From the NCBI GenBank assembly GCA_964355365.1, contig CAYHEX010000224.1, forward strand, positions 1-7,444: a stretch of 7,444 bases of DNA. The letters run 5' to 3'. Positions 1 to 7,010 of the stretch are shown in pieces. Under the pieces are notes generated by a model, which made no database searches, was not told the DNA's origin, and saw nothing but the letters and a program-made list of their open reading frames with translations. Made by a program: the position numbers and the translations under genes. Every line of letters begins with the position of its first letter. Within the stretch, counting starts at the first letter, position 1. The stretch comes from SCUN01 sp964355365. Its GTDB lineage: Bacteria > Acidobacteriota > Vicinamibacteria > Vicinamibacterales > SCN-69-37.

Positions 1-31
1 CGTCATCGAGCGAGAAAGTGACGCGTGCCAT
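1..31 (-). CDS. Probable ribbon-helix-helix (CopG/antitoxin-like) protein, N-terminal fragment
   Basis: Only ten codons lie in the window, reading MARVTFSLDD from an ATG at 31; the rest lies beyond the left edge. A short basic start followed by a beta-strand of the type 'RVTFSLDD' is typical of the DNA-binding strand of ribbon-helix-helix proteins, including many type II antitoxins. That is family knowledge applied to very little sequence. No Shine-Dalgarno sequence is visible, but a TAGTAT hexamer preceded by TGG ends nine bases before the ATG, as in an extended -10 of a leaderless gene. The gene follows the transporter stop by 26 bp on the same strand. If it is an antitoxin, a PIN or RelE-type toxin gene would be expected just outside. 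It could equally be a solitary regulator or a spurious ATG. Confidence 0.4.
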   Translation of the reverse strand, partial: MARVTFSLDD

Positions 32-40
32 AATGAGGCA

Positions 41-49
41 ATACTACCA
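41..49 (-). promoter_or_regulatory. Candidate extended -10 for the left-edge gene
   Basis: On the minus strand TGG is followed directly by TAGTAT (hexamer at 46-41), matching the TGN extended -10 arrangement. Nine bases separate it from the ATG at 31, so transcription would begin at or very near the start codon. No convincing -35 box is seen at 17-18 bp spacing. The element lies just beyond the transporter stop codon. Confidence 0.35.
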
Positions 50-57
50 TAACGCGA

Positions 58-1371
58 TCAGTTCCCGTTCGCCGCCTGGGCCGCGGCGACGCCCTTCTTC
101 TCGTCGACCAGCATCAACAGGAGACCGCCGACGACGAAGAAGAGCAGGATGCTGGCAATGCCGGCGCGCTGCGACTGAAACACCCTGGTGACTTGACCGA
201 GCAGAAACGGGCCGAGAAACGCGGTGGCCTTGCCGGAGAAGGCAAAGAACCCGAAAAACTCCGACTGGTGCTTCTCGGGCACGAAACGGCCCATCAGCGA
301 GCGCGATGCTGACTGATTGGGCCCGACGAAGATCCCGAGCAGGATGCCCGCCACCCAGAACCACGTGCGGTTCGGTGCCCACACCGCAATCGCAGTCGTG
401 ACGGCCAGCGCCACGATCGTGACCATGATCGTCTTCTTGCCGCCGATCTTGTCGTCCAGAAACCCGAACGCAAAGGCTCCGAGCCCGGACGACACATTCA
501 ACACGATCCCGAACACGATGATCTCGCTCATCGTCATGCCGAACGTGCCCTGCGCGTAGATGCCGCCGAACGCGAAGATGGTCACCAGTCCGTCGTTGAA
601 GATCACGCGCGCAACCAGGAACTTGACGATCTCGGAGTACTTCCGCATGTTGCGAACGGTGTCGCCGAGTTCACGGAACGTCTCTGTGATGCTGAGTTTG
701 GCCGGGGTGAGGCGCGTCTCGGGCACAACGAAGAAGAGTGGCAACGCGAACATCAGGAACCAGCCGGCCACGAGCAAATTGGTGGCGCGGATATTCCAGC
801 CCAGCTCCTTGGACATCCCGAACCACGGCACGTCGGGTTGCACAAATCCGACCAGCGCCACGATCATGCACGCCATGCCGCCGACGTAGCCGAGGCCCCA
901 GCCGTAACCAGACACGCGGCCGATCCTCTCAGGTGAAGCGATGGACGGCAGAAATGCGTTGTAGAAGACGTTGCCGACCTCGAACGAGATGTCGGCCACC
1001 ACAAACAACGTCAGCGCGATCATCGGCCCAAACGACATGTCCGGACGCACAAACGCCAGCGCCGTCGTCGCCAGGACACTGATCCCCGACGCGATCATCA
1101 GGAACTTCTTCCGGGCGCCGCCCCGGTCGGCCGCCGCGCCACACAGCGGAGACAGCAACGCCGTCAGGACGGCGCTGATCGACACCGCGTAGGTCCACCA
1201 CGTCGTGCCGGTGTTTTCGTCCGGTGCCATCGCTTTGGTGAAGTAGGTCGCGTAGATGAAGGTGATCACCAGGGTCGTGAACGCCGAGTTGGCCCAGTCG
1301 AACATGGCCCACGACCAGATGACCTTCGGGACGTCGTGACGCTGGGGTCCGCGCATCTCGGCTGATGACAT
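58..1371 (-). CDS. UMF1/Atg22-family major facilitator (MFS) transporter
   Basis: A 437-residue polytopic inner-membrane protein with about 12 hydrophobic segments. The N-terminal segment WAMFDWANSAF (residues 21-31) is the hallmark of the UMF1/vacuole-effluxer Atg22-like branch of the major facilitator superfamily. A loop DRGGARKK (82-89) matches the MFS motif A position between helices 2 and 3. A second branch signature lies at 350-388: PNQSASRS, then a FFGFFAFSGK stretch and FLGP. Length and topology are normal for the family, and the protein is intact. Fungal relatives release amino acids from the vacuole; bacterial members are mostly of unknown substrate, so I name none. The start at 1371 is preferred over Met6 (1356) because a TGT-TAGCAT extended -10 ends six bases before it. 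The gene is divergent from the mutase gene across 52 bp. Confidence 0.92.
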   Translation of the reverse strand: MSSAEMRGPQRHDVPKVIWSWAMFDWANSAFTTLVITFIYATYFTKAMAPDENTGTTWWTYAVSISAVLTALLSPLCGAAADRGGARKKFLMIASGISVLATTALAFVRPDMSFGPMIALTLFVVADISFEVGNVFYNAFLPSIASPERIGRVSGYGWGLGYVGGMACMIVALVGFVQPDVPWFGMSKELGWNIRATNLLVAGWFLMFALPLFFVVPETRLTPAKLSITETFRELGDTVRNMRKYSEIVKFLVARVIFNDGLVTIFAFGGIYAQGTFGMTMSEIIVFGIVLNVSSGLGAFAFGFLDDKIGGKKTIMVTIVALAVTTAIAVWAPNRTWFWVAGILLGIFVGPNQSASRSLMGRFVPEKHQSEFFGFFAFSGKATAFLGPFLLGQVTRVFQSQRAGIASILLFFVVGGLLLMLVDEKKGVAAAQAANGN

Positions 1372-1377
1372 GCGCGG

Positions 1378-1386
1378 ATGCTAACA
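1378..1386 (-). promoter_or_regulatory. Candidate extended -10 of the MFS transporter gene (leaderless)
   Basis: The minus strand reads TGT followed by TAGCAT (hexamer 1383-1378), then CCGCGC and the ATG at 1371. The TGN element exactly abuts the hexamer. Transcription would start at about the A of the ATG, giving a leaderless mRNA; no Shine-Dalgarno sequence is present. No good -35 box lies at the expected place (about 1401-1406), which is consistent with an extended -10 promoter. Confidence 0.45.
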
Positions 1387-1410
1387 GACCCGGGCGGCCG
1401 ACCGTATGTG

Positions 1411-1416
1411 TAGACT
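1411..1416 (+). promoter_or_regulatory. Candidate -10 of the sugar-phosphate mutase gene (leaderless)
   Basis: TAGACT is followed by seven bases and then the ATG at 1424, with no Shine-Dalgarno sequence between. The spacing would place the transcription start within a base or two of the start codon. No clear -35 box is seen at 1388-1393. This region interleaves with the oppositely directed transporter promoter. Confidence 0.42.
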
Positions 1417-1423
1417 CTGAGCA

Positions 1424-3052
<1,629 letters not shown>

Positions 3053-3070
3053 GAACCGTCGAGCCGCGCC

Positions 3071-4558
3071 TCAGACCACGCGGAAGTTGCGCATCATGCC
3101 CATGTCCTCGTGTTCGAGGATGTGGCAGTGGTAGAGATACAGGCCGGGAAGCGTGGTGAACGGAATCTGGATGCGAACCGTCTCGCCGGGCAGCACGAGC
3201 ACCGTGTCGGTCCACCCCGCGTCGGCGATGCCTTCGCCGAGCGCGTTGGCAGCGGCCCCACCCGTGCGGCTCAGCACGCGAAACTGTCGGCCGTGCACAT
3301 GGATGGGATGCGCGGCCTGCATCCCCATGCCGTTGTTCTGATTCACGAGTTCCCACACCTGCGTGGTCCCTGCCTTCACCGTCTCATCGGCGGCCACGTC
3401 CTCCATGCCGAACTGACGACCGGCGAGCAACCACTGCATGCGCTGGAAGACGAGCGGCACGCGCCGCACCGGCGCATCGGAACGAATGGCCCACGACGCA
3501 TCGAATGTGGAGAAGCGCTCGGGCAGACGGAACGCGGCGCCTTCATGCCGCCGTGTCCGTAGGGTCATCAGCCGCAACGGGGCGCCGTTCGGCACAGGCG
3601 ACGATGACCCCATCATCCCGACACTGCCCGCATCCGCGGCGGGAAACGCCACGCTGTCGAGATGCACGTCCGTGCCGGGCGCGACACCCGTGAGATCGAG
3701 CAGCACATCCGCGCGCTGGCCGGGCGCCAGCGTGAGGTACTTCTGCGACGCGTGCCGTTCCAGCAGACCGCCGTCGCCGCCGATCACGGTGATCGGTGCG
3801 CCATGGCTCCACGCGAGCTTGTAGATGCGCGCATTCGATCCGTTCAGCAGGCGCACGCGGTGCCACGCGGTATCGACCTCGCGTGTTGATGGCGGAAGGC
3901 CGCTGACGAACATGCGGTCACCGAGAAATCCGTTCATCATCTCCATCATGCCGCCGCCCAGATACGAGAACTGGTGGCGCGCATCGAGGCGACGGTCTTG
4001 CAGTACACAGAGCAGCTCGCGCTCGCCCGACGGCAAACCGAGCGCGGTCTCTTCATCGTCAGTGACCAGCAGCAGGCCGGCGAGCCCCTGATTCACTTGC
4101 GGGCCCGTTCGCATGTGCGGATGCGGGTGATACCAGTACGTGCCGGCGCGGTTCGTGACGGTGAAGTCGTAGACGTAGTCGTGCCCCGCGCCTACGGCCA
4201 GGCGCGGATGGCCGTCGGCCGTCTCGGGCACGTCCAGGCCATGCCAATGGACGATGGAGTCTTCGGCGAGTTTGTTGATGAATCGGATCCGGACGTGCTG
4301 ACCGCGACGGAGTCTGATCACCGGCCCGAGGTACGAGCCGGGAATCGTCGCGAGCGTGCCGGCGGGGCCCTTGATGAGCGCGCCGGTGAACTGCCACACG
4401 CGGGTGGCCTCGCCGGGAATGAGCGAGACCTCACCGGGCGCGGCGGTCAGCGTGAGTTCGACGTCCGGATCAGCCCCTTGACCGAACGCGAACCGCGGCG
4501 CGAGTGCCGCAGAAGCGATCGACAGAGTCAGTGTGCGCAGCAGTTCACGACGATCCAT
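3071..4558 (-). CDS. Multicopper oxidase, CueO-like, Tat-exported
   Basis: A 495-residue three-cupredoxin-domain oxidase that would oxidise a substrate (metal ion or phenol) at a type 1 copper and reduce oxygen to water at the trinuclear centre. All four copper motifs are intact: HWHG (104-107), HPHPH (144-148), HPIHVH (417-422) and HCHILEHEDMGM (477-488). Cys478 is the type 1 ligand, and Met488, ten residues later, is the expected axial ligand. The HPHPH stretch followed by TG-QV--GLAG resembles CueO, the periplasmic cuprous oxidase, more than laccases with WYHSH. The N-terminus has a twin-arginine signal (DRRELLR, residues 2-8, then a hydrophobic stretch to about residue 26), fitting export after copper loading. 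A four-methionine cluster MMEMM lies at 204-208. The gene is 38 bp downstream of the M24 peptidase gene but has its own TAATCT-plus-ATG arrangement. No copper chaperone or efflux gene is in the window, so a copper-detoxification role is inference. Confidence 0.93.
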   Translation of the reverse strand: MDRRELLRTLTLSIASAALAPRFAFGQGADPDVELTLTAAPGEVSLIPGEATRVWQFTGALIKGPAGTLATIPGSYLGPVIRLRRGQHVRIRFINKLAEDSIVHWHGLDVPETADGHPRLAVGAGHDYVYDFTVTNRAGTYWYHPHPHMRTGPQVNQGLAGLLLVTDDEETALGLPSGERELLCVLQDRRLDARHQFSYLGGGMMEMMNGFLGDRMFVSGLPPSTREVDTAWHRVRLLNGSNARIYKLAWSHGAPITVIGGDGGLLERHASQKYLTLAPGQRADVLLDLTGVAPGTDVHLDSVAFPAADAGSVGMMGSSSPVPNGAPLRLMTLRTRRHEGAAFRLPERFSTFDASWAIRSDAPVRRVPLVFQRMQWLLAGRQFGMEDVAADETVKAGTTQVWELVNQNNGMGMQAAHPIHVHGRQFRVLSRTGGAAANALGEGIADAGWTDTVLVLPGETVRIQIPFTTLPGLYLYHCHILEHEDMGMMRNFRVV

Positions 4559-4563
4559 GGATC
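4552..4563. repeat. 12-bp perfect palindrome centred on the oxidase start codon
   Basis: GATCCATGGATC is its own reverse complement and contains the oxidase ATG (4558-4556 on the minus strand) at its centre. It sits immediately downstream of the candidate -10 hexamer, so it would cover the transcription start. It could be a repressor site or a hairpin at the mRNA 5' end. A 12-bp palindrome is expected about once or twice by chance in a window of this size, so only its position makes it notable. Confidence 0.3.
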
Positions 4564-4564
4564 C

Positions 4565-4570
4565 AGATTA
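4565..4570 (-). promoter_or_regulatory. Candidate -10 of the multicopper oxidase gene (leaderless)
   Basis: The minus strand reads TAATCT, then GGATCC, then the ATG at 4558. The six-base gap and lack of a Shine-Dalgarno sequence suggest a leaderless transcript independent of the upstream M24 gene. No -35-like box is evident at 4588-4593, which is GC-rich. Confidence 0.4.
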
Positions 4571-4576
4571 CTACCG

Positions 4577-4589
4577 CGCCGATCCGGCG
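4577..4589 (-). terminator. Short GC hairpin between the M24 and oxidase genes
   Basis: CGCCG and CGGCG form a perfect five-base-pair stem around a three-base loop. After one mismatch, two further G:C pairs can form (4574-4575 with 4591-4592). It begins just after the M24 stop codon and ends just before the oxidase -10 hexamer. No U-tract follows, so it would be at most a weak terminator or a transcript-end stabiliser. GC-rich DNA makes such hairpins common. Confidence 0.22.
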
Positions 4590-4596
4590 GGGCGAT

Positions 4597-6018
4597 TCAG
4601 CGCGGCTTGACCAGAAACAACTGATCCTGCCGCTTCAGCGCCCAGCGCGTTTTGCCGTCGGCGCCAACGATCATGTCTTCTTCCTGCGCCATGCGCACCG
4701 GCTGACCGCCCCATTCGGGCACGGGCGTCGTAGCCTGGAGTTCGATCGAGAACCACATCGAGGGAAGCACCTTCGCATCGCCGCGGCCGGGCACGCCGTC
4801 CTGATAGTCCCAGAGGCCGACCAGCGGACCGGCGCCGTGGCCGTGCATGCCGATCGGGTGGGAGTACATCGTGCCGTCGATCCCTTTGGCTTTCATGCGT
4901 GACAGCACGGATGCCAGGATCTCGTTGCCGGTGCGGCCCGGCTTGATCTCCTCCATTGCGAAATCCTGCATCGCGTTCGCGTTGGCGAGCGCTTTCTTCA
5001 GACCGGCCGGCGCGTCGGTCTCACCGGGCTTCAACACATACGCCATGTGTTGCGTGTCGGTGTTGAGGCGCGCCACCGTGATGCCCACGTCGCAGTGCAG
5101 CACGTCGCCCGGCAAGATGACGGGATCGTCACCGAGCGGGGTCTGGCCCTGGCGCTGCACTTCGATGCTGGGCTGGAACCAAGTGCCGAGCCCCTGATCA
5201 TTCACGCGCTGGCGCCACCACCAGACCAGATCGCTCGTCTTCGTCTGGCCGGTGACAATCACCTTCTCCGAGAACATCGTCTGCGTCATTTGCCAGACGA
5301 GCGCGCTCATCTTGTTGAAGAACACTTCCTCATCGGGCAACCGCGATGCGATGAGCCCGAGCGGCAATGTCTCCGCGTCCTTGAACTTCGACGTCCACGT
5401 GGCGCCGAGCGCCTCGCTCATGCCCTGCAGTTCGCCGCTCGACAGCCCGTCGGTGAAGGCGAAGGTCTTCGAGCGATCGATGCCGATGACCGTCGGCTTG
5501 CGCTCCTCGACGACTTTCTTCAGCGCCTGCCACTGCTCGTCGCCCCACAGTTCGGCCTGTCGACCGCCCACGGCGGCCACCACCGGCTTGCTCGAGGTCA
5601 CCGCCGTGAAGACGCCGCCCTGCGAGGTACCGCCGAGCGCGATGCGCTCGATACACGTGGCGCTCACGGGCGTCTTTGCGGCCGCGCATTTGTCGAAGAA
5701 CACGTAGATGGTGCGCCGGCGTGCCGCGAACGTCTCGGGCGCGACGATCGACGAGAACACCGGGTCTTCGTTGTACTCCCGCATCGGCACGACCCACAGG
5801 TCGATGCCGCTCGAACGCATCAGGCCCGGGAGGAACGTGTCGAGCCGCTGCTTCAGCCATCTCTGCTGCATCGCCGCCTGATCGCGCAGCGTGCCGAAGG
5901 GATGCTCCGCCGCCGGCAGCGCCCCGGGCGCAAGCGGCCCCTGCGCAGACACGACCAACGGCAGCGCAACGACCAGCGCCGCCAACAGGGAACGACGAAC
6001 CGTGGCGGGCGCCATCAT
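4597..6018 (-). CDS. Secreted M24-family metallopeptidase (Xaa-Pro aminopeptidase/prolidase-like)
   Basis: A 473-residue protein, counted from the first ATG of an ATGATG pair at 6018. It starts with a basic residue pair and a hydrophobic stretch ending VVSAQG (about 8-26), a Sec signal peptide, so it acts outside the cytoplasm. A creatinase-N-like domain occupies about 45-220 and the pita-bread catalytic domain about 230-452. All five M24 metal ligands can be placed: Asp310 (HCDVG), Asp321 eleven residues later, His387 (SHPIG), Glu426 (SIELQ) and Glu447 (QEEDMIV). His394, seven residues after His387, matches the second catalytic histidine. The HPIGMHGHGAGP form of the histidine motif is typical of a prolidase-like subgroup and differs from methionine aminopeptidase. 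The reading frame stays open upstream to 6276, but that part reads as shadow of the VWFA gene. The start overlaps the VWFA stop as ATGA with no visible Shine-Dalgarno sequence, indicating translational coupling. Exact substrate is unknown. Confidence 0.9.
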   Translation of the reverse strand: MMAPATVRRSLLAALVVALPLVVSAQGPLAPGALPAAEHPFGTLRDQAAMQQRWLKQRLDTFLPGLMRSSGIDLWVVPMREYNEDPVFSSIVAPETFAARRRTIYVFFDKCAAAKTPVSATCIERIALGGTSQGGVFTAVTSSKPVVAAVGGRQAELWGDEQWQALKKVVEERKPTVIGIDRSKTFAFTDGLSSGELQGMSEALGATWTSKFKDAETLPLGLIASRLPDEEVFFNKMSALVWQMTQTMFSEKVIVTGQTKTSDLVWWWRQRVNDQGLGTWFQPSIEVQRQGQTPLGDDPVILPGDVLHCDVGITVARLNTDTQHMAYVLKPGETDAPAGLKKALANANAMQDFAMEEIKPGRTGNEILASVLSRMKAKGIDGTMYSHPIGMHGHGAGPLVGLWDYQDGVPGRGDAKVLPSMWFSIELQATTPVPEWGGQPVRMAQEEDMIVGADGKTRWALKRQDQLFLVKPR

Positions 6019-6902
6019 TTGCCGGACCATTTCATCGACAGCGCCAGTACCTGCGGCCGAGTGGACGTGACGTCGGTCATCTTCGCCGGCGCGTCGCCGG
6101 TCTTGAACGTGACGGCGTACTGCGAGAACGAGTTGGCGGCAAACGTGCGCAGCACTTCGCTGAGGTTGACGCGGGGCACCATGATGGACCGGCCGCCGGA
6201 ATTGGCCGTCAGGATCTTCAGGAGGTTCTCGCGCGTCGCATTGCGCTTGGTGTCTTCGGACACGGACACGGCCCACACCGTCGCGCCGGACTTCTGGACT
6301 TCATCCCCCACCACCTGGGGCTGCGTGGTGCTCGATTCCTTCGTCGGCTCCATGTTGATCGAGATGATCACCTTCCGCGTGGTGGGCGGCATCTTCGCGA
6401 ACTGCTTCGACACCTCGACGAACGCTTCGTTCTGCACCGGGGCCGCGCTGCGCTGCGGCACGTACTTGCCCAGCGCCGCCTCGAGCTCCGGCAGGCTGGA
6501 CGTAAACGGACGGACCGTATTCGCGGCGCCGCCGAACTCGGTGAATGAGAACTGGGTCTTCGGCTCCACGCTGAGCAGCAACTCGCAGAATGCCTTCACC
6601 GCTGCGCGAATGTCGCTCACCGCCGCGATGGCCGGCGCGGACGAGTCCAAGAGCACCGCGTAGCTGATCGGCTCGGTGGCGCGGGCCACTCCGACGACTT
6701 CACGAACGACGCCATCCTCTTTGACGACGAACTCGGCGGCCTTCATGTCGGGAATCGGGGCACCGGTGCCGTCCATCACCGACACGTAGATCACGCGCTC
6801 GCCGGGCTTCTGCAGACCGCGTGCCGCGGTCGGCACCACCATCGCGAGCGCCGCCACCGCCGCCAGGACCACCACCACAGATGTCGCCTTCGTTCGAACC
6901 AT
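6015..6902 (-). CDS. Secreted VWFA-related protein (acidobacterial VWFA-related domain type), MIDAS lost
   Basis: A 295-residue protein with an N-terminal signal peptide (hydrophobic residues about 9-24, likely cleavage near TAARG). Residues 36-72 form a short beta-domain with VSVMDGTGAPIPDM, AAEFVV and KEDG, the layout seen before the A domain in the VWFA-related family abundant in Acidobacteriota. A von Willebrand A-like fold follows from about 79 (YAVLLDSSAP) to 270. The metal-ion-dependent adhesion site appears broken: the DxSxS motif is DSSAP (86-90), the usual GGT is absent around 150-156, and the ISDG aspartate position reads ISINM (180-184). Ligand binding, if any, is thus probably metal-independent. 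A strong GGAGG at 6914-6910, seven bases from the ATG, fixes the start. It is the first gene of a coupled pair with the M24 peptidase. Its partner is unknown. Confidence 0.82.
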   Translation of the reverse strand: MVRTKATSVVVVLAAVAALAMVVPTAARGLQKPGERVIYVSVMDGTGAPIPDMKAAEFVVKEDGVVREVVGVARATEPISYAVLLDSSAPAIAAVSDIRAAVKAFCELLLSVEPKTQFSFTEFGGAANTVRPFTSSLPELEAALGKYVPQRSAAPVQNEAFVEVSKQFAKMPPTTRKVIISINMEPTKESSTTQPQVVGDEVQKSGATVWAVSVSEDTKRNATRENLLKILTANSGGRSIMVPRVNLSEVLRTFAANSFSQYAVTFKTGDAPAKMTDVTSTRPQVLALSMKWSGK

Positions 6903-6909
6903 CGCGTCT

Positions 6910-6914
6910 CCTCC
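6910..6914 (-). promoter_or_regulatory. Shine-Dalgarno site of the VWFA gene
   Basis: GGAGG lies seven bases upstream of the ATG at 6902, an ideal spacing. It fixes the start and contrasts with the leaderless-looking starts elsewhere in the window. Confidence 0.75.
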
Positions 6915-6930
6915 AACCCAATTTCGCCAG

Positions 6931-6943
6931 GTGCTCGGAGCAC
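6931..6943. promoter_or_regulatory. Operator-like inverted repeat at the VWFA transcription start
   Basis: GTGCTC and GAGCAC form a perfect six-base inverted repeat around a single G at 6937. It overlaps the last two bases of the candidate -10 (6947-6942) and covers the expected transcription start. This is a classic place for a dimeric repressor. Alternatively it folds as part of the 5' leader or is chance. Confidence 0.33.
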
Positions 6944-6970
6944 TCTATTCGGTCAGCGCCACTGCGCCAA
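6942..6970 (-). promoter_or_regulatory. Candidate sigma70-type promoter of the VWFA-M24 pair
   Basis: On the minus strand TTGGCG (6970-6965) and TAGAGT (6947-6942) are separated by 17 bp. Each hexamer matches its sigma70 consensus at about four of six positions. Transcription would start near 6935, giving a leader of about 30 nt that includes the GGAGG site. Confidence 0.42.
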
Positions 6971-6982
6971 GCCCCAGCTGCG

Positions 6983-6991
6983 TGTTACCCT
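6983..6991 (+). promoter_or_regulatory. Candidate extended -10 of the right-edge acyltransferase gene
   Basis: TGT is followed directly by TACCCT (6986-6991), an extended -10 arrangement. Transcription would start near 6998, leaving a short leader that contains the GGAGG at 7003-7007. Its -35 zone (about 6963-6968) coincides with the -35 of the oppositely directed VWFA promoter. Confidence 0.33.
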
Positions 6992-7002
6992 CTGCGCCGA
7001 GC

Positions 7003-7007
7003 GGAGG
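7003..7007 (+). promoter_or_regulatory. Shine-Dalgarno site of the acyltransferase gene, short spacing
   Basis: GGAGG ends only three bases before the ATG at 7011, tighter than usual. The next in-frame start-like codons, CTG at 7017 and TTG at 7023, give 9 and 15 bases. ATG is still the likeliest start, but TTG cannot be excluded. Confidence 0.55.
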
Positions 7008-7010
7008 ACC

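Noticed and set aside
3974..4624. A 216-codon plus-strand frame opposite the multicopper oxidase
   Set aside because: It is antisense to all the copper-motif coding sequence and has shadow-like composition.
6019..6276. Upstream extension of the M24 reading frame to an ATG at 6276
   Set aside because: The extra 86 residues are Arg/His-rich shadow of the VWFA gene, while a typical signal peptide begins at the ATG at 6018.
5047..6663. A 538-codon plus-strand open frame opposite the M24 and VWFA genes
   Set aside because: Its product is rich in Arg, His, Ala, Asp and Leu with no motifs, and it lies antisense to two genes with clear families. Long antisense frames are common in high-GC DNA.
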